NCBI RefSeq assembly: GCF_900141985.1
Contig: NZ_FQZK01000009.1
Location: 186,001-250,000 of the forward strand
DNA: 64,000 nucleotides
Reading direction: 5' to 3'
From: Nocardiopsis flavescens
Lineage (GTDB): Bacteria; Actinomycetota; Actinomycetes; Streptosporangiales; Streptosporangiaceae
In this document: positions 8,122 to 16,125 of the stretch, in pieces
How positions within the stretch are numbered: the stretch's first letter is position 1
Layout of the letters: each line of letters begins with the position of its first letter
The notes under the pieces: generated by a model
What the model was told of the DNA's origin: nothing
Databases searched by the model: none
Seen by the model: only the letters and a program-made list of their open reading frames with translations
Position numbers and translations under genes: made by a program

Positions 8122-9225
8122 ATGAGACCCACAGTGCGCACGGGAGCGGCGGCGGCAGCGGCGGCGGTGACCCTGGCGACCGCGTGCGGCGCCGCGGGAG
8201 AGGGGGGAGGCGGGAGCCCGCGGGCCGAGAGCGCCCCGGAGGCGGACGGGGGCGCGGTGGGGGAGCCCGGCGTCCACGCGACGGGCCTGGAGGTCCCCTG
8301 GGGGATCGCCCCCCTGCCGGACGGCTCGCTGCTGGTGGCCGAGCGCGACTCCGGCGAGGTGGTCCGGGTGGCCGGCGACGGCACCGCCGAGGCGGCGGGC
8401 ACCGTGGACGGCGTGTCCTCCGGCGGCGAGGGCGGCCTGCTGGGCCTGGCCGTCGACCCCGCCTACCCCAACGAGCCCTATGTCTACGTGTACTTCACCT
8501 CCGACTCCGACAACCGGATCGCCCGCCTGGAGTACGACCCCGAGGAGGGGCTGACCGGGCAGGAGACGCTGCTCGACGGCATCCCCGCGGCGGGCAACCA
8601 CAACGGCGGCCGGATCGCGTTCGGCCCCGACGGCTTCCTGTACGCGGGCACCGGAGACGCCGGGGACCCGTCGCTGTCCCAGGACCGGGACTCGCTGGGC
8701 GGCAAGATCCTGCGGATCACCACCGAGGGCGAGCCCGCCGAGGGCAACCCGTTCGGCAACCGCACCTACAGCTACGGGCACCGCAACGTCCAGGGACTGG
8801 CCTGGGACGGGGACGGGCGGCTGTACGCCACGGAGTTCGGCCAGGACCGGTGGGACGAGGTCAACCTCATCGAGTCCGGGGGCAACTACGGCTGGCCCGA
8901 CGTGGAGGGGGAGGGAGGCGGGGAGGAGTACGTCGACCCGCTGGTCACCTGGTCCACCGACGAGGCCTCGCCGAGCGGGGCCGCGGTGGCGGACGGCTCC
9001 CTGTGGGTGGCCTCCCTGCGCGGCGCCCGGCTGTGGGAGGTGCCGCTCACCGGGGACGGCGGCGTCGGGGAGCCCGCGGCGCACTTCGAGGGGGAGTACG
9101 GGCGTCTGCGCACGGTGGTGGCCTCCTCCGAGGGCGACGCCCTGTGGCTGTCCACCAGCAACCGCGACGGCCGGGGCGATCCGGCCGAGGACGACGACCG
9201 GCTGTTCCGGGTGCCCCTGGGGTGA
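8122..9225 (+). CDS. PQQ-dependent aldose sugar dehydrogenase-like lipoprotein
   Basis: A 367-aa secreted lipoprotein of the soluble glucose/sorbosone dehydrogenase family (YliI-like six-bladed propeller). The signal peptide ends in the lipobox LATAC with the lipid-carrying Cys22, followed by a Gly/Glu-rich linker. Family motifs include LEVPWGIAPLPDGSLLVAER, GGEGGLLGLAVDPAY, NHNGGRIAFGPDGFLYAGTGD and YSYGHRNVQGLAWD, which hold the PQQ and calcium contacts in characterised members. It should oxidise aldoses outside the membrane if PQQ is available. It is preceded by a divergent promoter gap of about 100 bases shared with the membrane/DUF3140 gene. Confidence 0.9.
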   Translation: MRPTVRTGAAAAAAAVTLATACGAAGEGGGGSPRAESAPEADGGAVGEPGVHATGLEVPWGIAPLPDGSLLVAERDSGEVVRVAGDGTAEAAGTVDGVSSGGEGGLLGLAVDPAYPNEPYVYVYFTSDSDNRIARLEYDPEEGLTGQETLLDGIPAAGNHNGGRIAFGPDGFLYAGTGDAGDPSLSQDRDSLGGKILRITTEGEPAEGNPFGNRTYSYGHRNVQGLAWDGDGRLYATEFGQDRWDEVNLIESGGNYGWPDVEGEGGGEEYVDPLVTWSTDEASPSGAAVADGSLWVASLRGARLWEVPLTGDGGVGEPAAHFEGEYGRLRTVVASSEGDALWLSTSNRDGRGDPAEDDDRLFRVPLG

Positions 9226-9262
9226 GCGCCCGCCGGGAGGCCGGGGAGGCCACCGCACATCC

Positions 9263-9583
9263 TCACGGCCGGCCGACGGGCGCGCCCAGGGCGGCGCGGG
9301 CCAGGAGGATCCCCCGCGGGGTCGGGCGCAGGGTGCCCAGCAGGTCGCTGCCGCGCACCGTCCGGCCCAGGGCGGTGAGTCCCGCCACGACGTCCCGGTA
9401 GGGCGAATCGGAGTCCCCGGCCACGGCCGGCAGCAGGAGCACGCCCGCGTGCCCCCGGTGGGCCCGGCGGCCGCCGCCGGACCGGACCGGCGCAGGGTGT
9501 TGCCGCGCCGCCTCGGCCGGCGGGCCCAGGACGCCGAGGGCCTCGGGACGGGCCTCGGTCAGTTCCGTGAGCAGGGGGCGGGG
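9263..9583 (-). pseudogene. possible coding remnant lacking a start codon
   Basis: The 449-base gap between 9225 and 9675 is not empty. The minus-strand frame that stops at 9263-9265 reads as plausible protein over about 100 codons with strong GC at the third position; it ends with a segment containing DSPYRDVVAGLTALG and then LRPTPRGILLARAALG. No ATG, GTG or TTG with a ribosome binding site is seen at a sensible distance, and the frame simply continues into Pro/Gly/Arg-rich sequence. It may be the 3' remnant of a deleted gene or a frameshifted gene. I do not recognise the family. Confidence 0.3.
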
Positions 9584-9674
9584 GTGCCCGTGGGGTCGGG
9601 CCGACCGGTCCCGCCCCCGGGCCCGCCCGGGCGGCGGCGGGTCCGCGGACCCGGGCGCGGCCCCGGCACCCGGC

Positions 9675-10439
9675 TCACTCCTCCGGTTCGGCCGGGGCGG
9701 CCGAGGCCAGGCCGCGCGTCACCACCTGGTCGGCCAGGACGCGGCGCACCTCCTCGGCGTCCCCGGAGTGCCCCGGGTGCCCGGTGCTCTCGCGCAGCTC
9801 GTTCAGCACCGCGGCCACCACGGAGTCCTCGGTGACCAGGCCGGAGAGCGGTGCGGCCTCGACCGCCTCGCGCCACCGGCGCAGCGCGTCCAGCCGCCCG
9901 TGCACGACCGCCTCGCGGGTGATGTGGAACAGCTGGTCCAGGTTGCGGTGGTAGGAGTCCGGGTCGGTGAGGTCGGCGTCGACCACCACGACCGGGCGCA
10001 CCCCCGAGCCCTCCGGCCGCAGGTGGTAGACCCGCCACACGCGCCCGTTGGTCAGGAAGACCCACTCCGCGCCCTCCTGGGCGGCCAGGCGGCGGGCCAT
10101 CTGGATGTTGCGCAGGTCCAGGTCCTGGCCGATCCCGCGCACCTCCACCGGGGCGAACAGCTTTCCGTCCAGCATGATCGCGTAGTCGTTGGAGTCGCCG
10201 CTGGTCCGGTACTCGGTGGTGAGGTCGTGGTACTTGCTGAAGTTGAGGCCGACGCTGAAGAAGTCGGCCACGAGCAGGCGCGTGTCCCCGTCGTTGGCGT
10301 CCCGCTCGGCCAGCTCGGCCACCGGCCCGGCGAAGCGGTCGAGGGCCGCGGCGACCCGGCTGCGCACGGAGTCCTGCCAGCTCAGGGTGGTGGTGAATTC
10401 GCCCGTTCGGCTCATGACCTGGGTCTCTTCGACGTCCAT
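9675..10439 (-). CDS. solitary HsdR N-terminal-like nuclease-fold protein
   Basis: A 254-aa cytoplasmic protein resembling the N-terminal nuclease domain of type I restriction HsdR subunits. The strand NDYAIMLDGKLFAPVEVRG fits the D...ExK layout of that fold: D85, E99, but the lysine position is arginine (R101). A later segment AEWVFLTNGRVWRVYHL is also typical. No helicase domain, HsdM or HsdS gene is nearby, so it is not a restriction system. The ATG at 10439 (MDVEETQ) has GGAG upstream; an ATG 27 bases further in is an alternative. The altered catalytic residue suggests a binding or regulatory role. Confidence 0.7.
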   Translation of the reverse strand: MDVEETQVMSRTGEFTTTLSWQDSVRSRVAAALDRFAGPVAELAERDANDGDTRLLVADFFSVGLNFSKYHDLTTEYRTSGDSNDYAIMLDGKLFAPVEVRGIGQDLDLRNIQMARRLAAQEGAEWVFLTNGRVWRVYHLRPEGSGVRPVVVVDADLTDPDSYHRNLDQLFHITREAVVHGRLDALRRWREAVEAAPLSGLVTEDSVVAAVLNELRESTGHPGHSGDAEEVRRVLADQVVTRGLASAAPAEPEE

Positions 10440-10691
10440 GAAACTCCGCTCCCGTATCTGCCGCAAGCCCCTGTCCCACGGCCTTCTCCGGCACGGCGGG
10501 GACGCGGACAGGGAAGATCCGGCCACGATGCTACAACTCGCGGACCGGCCCGGCACATCGTGTATCGCCGCGAGTGACGCGAGGGGGAACGATGTCCCAC
10601 CGGGACGCGGGGGACCGCGTCCCGGTGGGGGAGAACCCCGGTTCCACCCTGAGATCGCGCCGCCCCCCTGTGCCGTGGACGGGCGCCGCCC

Positions 10692-10714
10692 TAGAGTGCT
10701 GTCCATGTGGACAG
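10692..10714 (+). promoter_or_regulatory. -10 box of a leaderless gene with overlapping palindrome
   Basis: TAGAGT at 10692-10697 lies 7 bases before the ATG at 10705 and no Shine-Dalgarno is present, as expected for a leaderless actinobacterial transcript. The perfect palindrome CTGTCC-ATGT-GGACAG at 10699-10714 spans the start codon and is a likely operator, possibly for the TetR regulator encoded just downstream at 11924. Confidence 0.45.
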
Positions 10715-11901
10715 TAAACAATCCAACTGGAAAATCTCCCGCGAGCACATCCGCGGGGCGCATGCACCACCTCGACGCCCTCAAGCTCTTCCTCGTCGTC
10801 CTCGTCGTGGTCCTGCACGCGGCACAGCCCTACGGCCCCGCGGACTGGTGGTACGTCGAGCGGGAGGGCGGATCGGACCTGCTCGCGGAGGCCGCCCGGG
10901 TGGGCGGCACGTTCCTGATGAGCCTCTTCCTGTTCGTCTCCGCCTACTTCGTCCCCGCGGCCCACGACCGCCTGGGCGGGGCGCGCTTCCTGGGGCGGCG
11001 GTTCCGGCGCTTCCTGCCGCTCGTCCTCGTGGGCTTCTTCGTGGTCGTGCCGGTCGTGATGTACGCCTACCACCAGAACTTCCGGGACCACCCGCCGCTG
11101 GGGCCGCTCGCCTACTACACCGACGTCTACCTCGGAGCGGGGGAGGAGCCGGCGGGCTGGACCGGGCCCATCTGGCCCGACCGCCAGTTCGCGCACCTGT
11201 GGTTCCTCCAGCACCTGCTGGTGTACGCGCTCCTCTACGCCGGCTGGCGGTGGGCCGCCGACCGGTTCGGCCGCCCCCGGCCGGCCGCTCCCGCAGGGCC
11301 GCCCGGGACGGTCGCGATCCTGGGCTTCACCGCGGCGGTGGCGGCGGCCACCTTCCTGCTGCGCGTCCCCTACCCGGTCGACACGTGGATCCCCCTGCTG
11401 GAGTTCATCCAGACGGAGCCGGCCGACCTCGCCCTCCAGGCCTCGTTCTTCTGGGCCGGGACCGCCGCCTACCGCCGCGGCTGGCTCACGACGTTCTCCG
11501 ACCGCGCCGGATACGCCTGGCTCGCGGTCGGAGGCGTCCTCGCCGCCGCCCACCTGGCGTTCGGGCCGCGGCTGGAGGCGCTGTACGCCCCCGGCGGAGC
11601 GACCGCGGGCTCCCTGGTGTGGTCCGGGGTGGAGACGGTGATGTGCGTGTCGCTCTCGATCGGGCTGCTCGTGCTGTTCCGCCGGGTGGCGGACCGCCCG
11701 TCGCGGTGGGTCGCGGGGGCGGCGGCCCTGGGGTTCACCGTCTACCTGGTCCACGTGCCGGTGGTGGTCGCCCTCCAGTACGCGACCCTGGGGCTGGACC
11801 CCTGGCCCGCGTTCCTCCTCGTCGCGGCCCCGGGGACCGCCGCGAGCCTGGCCCTGGCCTGGCTACTGGCCCGGACACCCGTGCTGCGGCGCTTCCTGTG
11901 A
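10705..11901 (+). CDS. acyltransferase family 3 membrane protein
   Basis: A 398-aa polytopic membrane protein of the acyltransferase 3 family, which moves acyl groups onto sugars or other extracytoplasmic acceptors. The first helix carries the family's conserved start (HHLDALKLFLVVLVVVLHAA, with the His/Arg region near residues 20-40), followed by about ten hydrophobic segments through to the C-terminus. Substrate cannot be told from sequence. The gene is followed after 22 bases by a TetR regulator, which may control it through the palindrome over its start codon. Confidence 0.82.
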   Translation: MWTVNNPTGKSPASTSAGRMHHLDALKLFLVVLVVVLHAAQPYGPADWWYVEREGGSDLLAEAARVGGTFLMSLFLFVSAYFVPAAHDRLGGARFLGRRFRRFLPLVLVGFFVVVPVVMYAYHQNFRDHPPLGPLAYYTDVYLGAGEEPAGWTGPIWPDRQFAHLWFLQHLLVYALLYAGWRWAADRFGRPRPAAPAGPPGTVAILGFTAAVAAATFLLRVPYPVDTWIPLLEFIQTEPADLALQASFFWAGTAAYRRGWLTTFSDRAGYAWLAVGGVLAAAHLAFGPRLEALYAPGGATAGSLVWSGVETVMCVSLSIGLLVLFRRVADRPSRWVAGAAALGFTVYLVHVPVVVALQYATLGLDPWPAFLLVAAPGTAASLALAWLLARTPVLRRFL

Positions 11902-11923
11902 CGGCCCGATAAGGTGGGCGACC

Positions 11924-12538
11924 ATGACCCACGGCAACGACGCCGACCTCACGGCGCGGGCGCGGATCCGCCTGGCGGCCCTGGCCCTGTTCGCCCGGAA
12001 CGGCTTCGCGGGCACCTCCCTGCGGGCCGTCGCGGCGCGGGCCGGGGTGTCCCACGCCCTGGTCCGCCACCACTTCGGCTCCAAGGAGGGGCTGCGCGCG
12101 GCCGTGGACGAGGACGTCCTGGACGTCTTCGACTCCCTGATGGCGGAGGCCGACACGGCCGGCCCCGGAGGACTCCTCGCCGCGTTCGGCGGTGCCGCCG
12201 CCGGACTCTTCGGCACCGACGACGTCCGCCGCGAGTACCTGCGCCGCTCCCTCCTGGAGGGCAGCGACGCGGGCGCCGCCCTCTTCGCGCGGCTGCTCGA
12301 AGGCGTGCAGACCCGCCTCGACGGGCTCCGCCGGGACACCGCCGACGAGGGGCCGGCCCAGGAGCCGGCCCGCCGGTGGGAGCCCTACCAGGTGCTCTTC
12401 CTCATCCTGGGGCCGGTGCTCCTCGAACCCGTCATGACCCCCGGTCTGCCCCGTCCGGTCTTCGATCCCCCGGTGGTCGCCGAGCGCAGTGGCGCCAATC
12501 AGCGGCTCATCGCCCGGGGGATCCTCGGACGCGGGTGA
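11924..12538 (+). CDS. TetR family transcriptional regulator
   Basis: A 204-aa repressor. The N-terminal helix-turn-helix is clear (ALALFARNGFAGTSLRAVA, then AGVSHALVRHHFGSKEGL around residues 17-60). The C-terminal ligand domain is divergent, as usual. It lies 22 bases after the acyltransferase gene on the same strand; TAAGGT ends 8 bases before the ATG, so it may also have its own leaderless promoter. The likely target is the acyltransferase promoter. Confidence 0.9.
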   Translation: MTHGNDADLTARARIRLAALALFARNGFAGTSLRAVAARAGVSHALVRHHFGSKEGLRAAVDEDVLDVFDSLMAEADTAGPGGLLAAFGGAAAGLFGTDDVRREYLRRSLLEGSDAGAALFARLLEGVQTRLDGLRRDTADEGPAQEPARRWEPYQVLFLILGPVLLEPVMTPGLPRPVFDPPVVAERSGANQRLIARGILGRG

Positions 12539-12539
12539 C

Positions 12540-12592
12540 GCACGGCCCGGGGACGGCGCCTCAGGACGGGAGGCGCCGCACCCGGGCCGTGC
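12540..12592. terminator. nested hairpin terminator between convergent genes
   Basis: GCACGGCCCGGG (12540-12551) pairs perfectly with CCCGGGCCGTGC (12581-12592), and inside it GGCGCCTC pairs with GAGGCGCC. It lies just after the TetR gene and faces the convergent minus-strand gene ending at 12734. No U-tract is present, as is common in actinomycetes. Confidence 0.6.
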
Positions 12593-12733
12593 ACCCTTCC
12601 CCCGGACCGCGGGCGCCGGGGCCGCTACGCCCACCGGCGCCGCAGGTTCGGGCCCGGCCCGTGCGTCCCCGGACGGCCGGCCCGCGGGGGCCGGCCCTCC
12701 GGTCGGCGGACCGCCGGGGCCGCCGGGTGCGCG

Positions 12734-13234
12734 CTAGCCGAGCCGGCCGTCGAGGACGCCGTCCACGAACGTCCGGTACTCCCGCAGCGCCATGCGGAGC
12801 CTCTCGGTGTCCGCGCCGTCCTCCCAAGCGGCGCGCAGCTCCGTCCGGCGGGCCTCGATCCGGGCGATGAGCGCCTCGGTCACGTCGCCGGCCAGGGCGT
12901 CGGCCTCGCCGACGGACTTGCCGGGGTCGTCCACGAACCCGTTGACGGCGGTGTTCAGCCGCTCCCGGATCTCGTCGCGCTTGAGGGTGTGGGACGGCGT
13001 GCCCCGGCCCGTGCGCCGTCCGCGGCGCTCGCCGCCGGTGCGCTCACGGGCGCCCGGAGCCCCCTCGGGGGCGTCCGGCGCGGACGCCGGCTCCTGCGGA
13101 CCGGACGGGACGGGGATCGCCCCCGGTGCGGTCGTGTCGACGGGGTCGCGCACCTCGGCGTCGACCTGAACCGGTCCGGTCTCGGTGCCGGCGCGGGCGC
13201 GCCTTCCGGTCGCGGTCTCCTCGGAACGCTTCAT
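12734..13234 (-). CDS. conserved hypothetical protein (module copy A, second gene)
   Basis: A 166-aa soluble protein. The first 75 residues are Pro/Gly/Glu/Arg-rich and probably disordered; the C-terminal 80 residues are helical and contain NTAVNGFVDDPGKSVGEAD followed by LRAAWEDGADTERLRMALR. It overlaps the stop of the membrane-anchored gene upstream (ATGA). A clear paralogue, with the same FVDDPG and AAW(E/D)DGADTE-like segments, lies at 14214-14654 in the same arrangement. Function unknown. Confidence 0.75.
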   Translation of the reverse strand: MKRSEETATGRRARAGTETGPVQVDAEVRDPVDTTAPGAIPVPSGPQEPASAPDAPEGAPGARERTGGERRGRRTGRGTPSHTLKRDEIRERLNTAVNGFVDDPGKSVGEADALAGDVTEALIARIEARRTELRAAWEDGADTERLRMALREYRTFVDGVLDGRLG

Positions 13235-13848
13235 CGTGCCACCTCCTGGGTCTGCTCGCGCTTGCCGGCACCCCGCTTCGCCGGTCGCAGGCCCATGTCG
13301 CCCACCAGGGATTCCAGCAGGGCGCGGTGGGCCACCAGGACCTCGCGCAGGTGCTCGGTGTCGGTCGTGTTCGTCTCGGTGCGGACGGTGCGGTGCACGG
13401 CGGCGACCTCGTCGCCGTGGTCGGCGGACAGGTCGGCCAGACGGTGCTCGAACGCGTCGTCATCGGTCCCGGAGGGCTCCTCCGGGTAGCCGAGGGCGAC
13501 CGCGGCGTCCGTCAGGACCTGCCGGGAGTCCCGCAGGGAGCGGGCCGGATCGTCCACGAACCGCTGCTGGACGTCGATCCAGGCCTGCCGGTACCGGGCG
13601 GCCTCCTCGTCGGTGGGCCTGCGGACCCGGACCTCCTTGCGGCGGTCCAGCCTCCGGGACAGCTCGCGCTCCGCGGACTTGGTGTCCCCGCTGGTCATGA
13701 GCACGTGGTCGTACTCGTCGCCGAACCGCTTCCGCAGCCGGGTCCGGTTGCCCATCGGAACCTTGTCGCTCCCGAAGGACAGGACCAGGGCGACGGCGAC
13801 GATGAGAACGACCGCCGCGCCGATGATGATGAAAGTCGTCGTGTCCAT
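13231..13848 (-). CDS. membrane-anchored hypothetical protein (module copy A, first gene)
   Basis: A 205-aa protein with one N-terminal transmembrane helix (residues about 5-25, IIIGAAVVLIVAVALVLSF) and a long helical, charged cytoplasmic part. Conserved patches are RLRKRFGDEYDHVL, WIDVQQRFVDDPARSLRDSR and LREVLVAHRALLESLV. The paralogue at 14651-15214 shares all of them. The ATG at 13848 has GGAGG upstream. Co-transcribed with the following gene by a 4-base overlap. The anchored helical design suggests a membrane-associated scaffold or stress protein, but the function is unknown. Confidence 0.8.
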   Translation of the reverse strand: MDTTTFIIIGAAVVLIVAVALVLSFGSDKVPMGNRTRLRKRFGDEYDHVLMTSGDTKSAERELSRRLDRRKEVRVRRPTDEEAARYRQAWIDVQQRFVDDPARSLRDSRQVLTDAAVALGYPEEPSGTDDDAFEHRLADLSADHGDEVAAVHRTVRTETNTTDTEHLREVLVAHRALLESLVGDMGLRPAKRGAGKREQTQEVAR

Positions 13849-14213
13849 GAGGATTCGCCTCCTATGCCTTCATCACCTGCCCAGGACCTTTTCCGTGAAA
13901 CGGATCGGTGCGGCTTCGCGGGCGAATAGGAGTGCGTTTCCCCTCGTGGCGGCCGGGAAAAAAATCTCACGGCCCGGGTGCGCCGGACGCCGTTCCGTCG
14001 TCCGCCGGACGGGTTCGCCGACGGCGGGGACCGGTGGGGGAGCGGTGGTCGGATGCGGCCCAGGGTGCGGTCCTCAATTTCGCGGATGTGAAATGACAGG
14101 CGCTTATCGAGGAGTTTCACGGAAAGTGATCGACGGGCCGGATAAAGGCCTTCCGAGGGAGTGGCAGGCGTGTTTCACCCCAGCTCACGCGGGCTTTTTT
14201 CGAAGCGGGGGAG
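13849..14213. other. intergenic region between the two module copies
   Basis: This 365-base stretch contains no convincing gene. It must hold the promoter of the copy A operon and the end of copy B. The 12-mer TTTCCGTGAAAC at 13890-13901 recurs as its reverse complement GTTTCACGGAAA at 14114-14125. On the minus strand the first copy begins GTTT and is followed after 15 bases by GGGCAG, loosely like a SigB/F-type promoter (GTTT-N15-GGGTAW). Confidence 0.4.
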
Positions 14214-14654
14214 TTACCTTCCCGTGATCAGGATCTCCACGAAGGCGCGGTAGGAGCGCAGTGCCAGCCGCAGTGTCTCGGTGTCGGCGTCCTCGTCCCA
14301 GGCGGCGCGCAGCGCCGCCCGGCGGGACACGATCTCGGCGACCAGCGCGTCGGCGACCTCCGACGCCAGCGCGTCCGCCTCCCGCACCGCCTCCCCGGGG
14401 TCGTCCACGAACCCGGTGACCGCGCCGCTCAGCCGCTCCCGGGCCGACGCCGTGTCCACCCCGCGCGGCCGGGGCAGCCACCCGTCCTCCGCCGAGACCC
14501 GTTCCGTGCCCGCGCTCCGCGCCGGCGCCGCTCCGTCGACGGCCTTCTCCACCGCGTCCGCCTTCCACCGTGCCGCGGAGCGCGCCGTCCGCGCGCCCCC
14601 CTCGTGCGCGCGCAGGGTCCAGCGCACCCGCCCGCCCGCCTCGGAATGGTTCAC
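14214..14654 (-). CDS. conserved hypothetical protein (module copy B, second gene)
   Basis: A 146-aa soluble protein paralogous to the product of 12734-13234. The shared part is the C-terminal 75 residues, with GAVTGFVDDPGEAVREADAL and LRAAWDEDADTETLRLALR. The N-terminal part is unrelated in sequence and basic. The GTG at 14654 overlaps the stop of the upstream gene (GTGA). Function unknown; the retained order and overlap indicate the pair works together. Confidence 0.75.
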   Translation of the reverse strand: MNHSEAGGRVRWTLRAHEGGARTARSAARWKADAVEKAVDGAAPARSAGTERVSAEDGWLPRPRGVDTASARERLSGAVTGFVDDPGEAVREADALASEVADALVAEIVSRRAALRAAWDEDADTETLRLALRSYRAFVEILITGR

Positions 14655-15214
14655 CGCTGAGCCTCCGGTCCCCCGTCGTGCGCGTCCGTCCCGCCCAGCA
14701 GGGCGTCCACGAGCCGCCGGTACGCCACCAGCAGCTCGCGCAGGTGCTCGGTGCCCTCGGCGCCGCCCTCCCGGACCCGCCGCACCTCGGCGACCTCCCG
14801 CGGGTGGTCCACCGAGAGCGTTCCGAGGAGGTGCTCGAACTCCTCGCCGGGCGGGTGGCCCAGGTCCAGGGCGATCGCGGCGACGACCGCGCGGGCGTCG
14901 CGCACCGAGTGCCCGGGGTCGTCGACGAACTCCCGCTGGACCGCCGCCCACGAGCGCGCGTGGTCGGCGCGCAGGTCGTCGGGGAGCGCGCGCGTCCGCA
15001 GCGCGGACCGGCGCGAGAGCCGGTCGGAGAGGTCGCGCTCGGCGGCCCCGGCGTCTCCGTGCAGCCGCAGGGCGTGGTCGTACTCCGCGCCGAAGCGCCG
15101 CCGGAGCCGGGCCGTGCGGCGGGCCGGGAGGAGCGGGGAGCGGAGGGCGATCCCGGCGCCCGCGGCGGCCAGGATCACGACCAGGACGAGGATGACCAGG
15201 GGCGTCGTCTCCAC
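14651..15214 (-). CDS. membrane-anchored hypothetical protein (module copy B, first gene)
   Basis: A 187-aa protein with one N-terminal membrane helix (residues about 5-24, LVILVLVVILAAAGAGIAL) and a helical charged tail. It matches the product of 13231-13848 along its length: RLRRRFGAEYDHAL, WAAVQREFVDDPGHSVRDAR and LRELLVAYRRLVDALL. The GTG at 15214 follows AGGAGGTTGCCCCC, an excellent ribosome binding site. First gene of a two-gene operon. Confidence 0.8.
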   Translation of the reverse strand: METTPLVILVLVVILAAAGAGIALRSPLLPARRTARLRRRFGAEYDHALRLHGDAGAAERDLSDRLSRRSALRTRALPDDLRADHARSWAAVQREFVDDPGHSVRDARAVVAAIALDLGHPPGEEFEHLLGTLSVDHPREVAEVRRVREGGAEGTEHLRELLVAYRRLVDALLGGTDAHDGGPEAQR

Positions 15215-15285
15215 GGGGGCAACCTCCTGTCGTCGGGAAGGGTGCCCCGGCCTGCGCCGGTGAAACCAGGCGGGCCGCGGGCGGC

Positions 15286-16026
15286 TCACCTGCCCCCGGC
15301 CACCCGCAGCACCGTCCCGGTCGCGTAGGAGGCCGCGGGGGACAGCAGCCAGGCGATCGCGTCCGCGATCTCCCCGGGTCGACCCGCACGTCGCAGCGGG
15401 ATCGTCGCCGCCGCCCGGGCGGGGCGGCCGGGGTCGCCCATGGCCGCGTGCATGTCGGTCTCGATCACCCCGGGGGCGACCGCGTTGACCCTGATTCCGG
15501 ACGGCCCCAACTCCTTGGACAGACCGACCGTCATGGCGTCCACCGCGGCCTTGGTCGCCGCGTAGTGCACGTATTCGTCCGGGCTGCCCAGGGTGGCGGC
15601 GGCCGAGGAGACGTTGACGACGGCACCCGCCCCGCGGGCCCCCATGTCCCGCGCGGCCCGGCGGCAGCACAGCAGGTACCCGAACACGTTGACGTCGACC
15701 ACCCGCCGCAGGACGGCGGTGTCGGCGTCCGCGAGACGGCCCAGCGGGCCGGTCACCGCGGCGTTGTTGACCAGGCCGGTCACCGGGCCGAGGGACTCGG
15801 CGGTGTCGAACAGCCGCTCCACGTCCGCCTCGGAGGAGGTGTCCATGCGCACCGCCGCGCACCGGGCCCCGGCCGCCCGGACCCGCTCCGCGGTCCGCTC
15901 CGCCGCCCCGGTGTCCGAGGCGTGGCCGAAGACGATGTCGTGCCCGTCGGCGGCCAGCCGGGCGCAGGTCGCGGCGCCGATGCCCCGCCCCCCGCCGGTG
16001 ACCACGGTGAGAGGTCGCGTCGTCAT
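15286..16026 (-). CDS. SDR family oxidoreductase
   Basis: A 246-aa classical short-chain dehydrogenase/reductase. The nucleotide-binding TGGGRGIG is at residues 10-17, NNAA at 87-90, and the catalytic Ser/Tyr/Lys are S140/S141, Y155 and K159 (YAATK). The C-terminus has the usual RVNAVAPGVIETDM segment. The cofactor is probably NADP(H), since no acidic residue closely follows strand 2 (FGHAS). Substrate unknown. The ATG at 16026 is preceded by GGGGAA. Divergent from the next gene. Confidence 0.92.
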   Translation of the reverse strand: MTTRPLTVVTGGGRGIGAATCARLAADGHDIVFGHASDTGAAERTAERVRAAGARCAAVRMDTSSEADVERLFDTAESLGPVTGLVNNAAVTGPLGRLADADTAVLRRVVDVNVFGYLLCCRRAARDMGARGAGAVVNVSSAAATLGSPDEYVHYAATKAAVDAMTVGLSKELGPSGIRVNAVAPGVIETDMHAAMGDPGRPARAAATIPLRRAGRPGEIADAIAWLLSPAASYATGTVLRVAGGR

Positions 16027-16113
16027 GGTTCCCCTTCCCCGCACGGCAGCGGGCCGCGCACGTCGGGACCAGTGTTCCACCGGGCCCCGGGCGGGAATGA
16101 CCGAGGGGCGGAC

Positions 16114-16119
16114 TAGGGT
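16114..16119 (+). promoter_or_regulatory. -10 box, leaderless start
   Basis: TAGGGT ends 6 bases before the ATG at 16126 and there is no Shine-Dalgarno, consistent with a leaderless mRNA. Confidence 0.4.
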
Positions 16120-16125
16120 GCCGCC

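Noticed and set aside
9675..10439. Type I restriction system
   Set aside because: Only the HsdR N-terminal-like domain is present; no helicase, methylase or specificity gene nearby.
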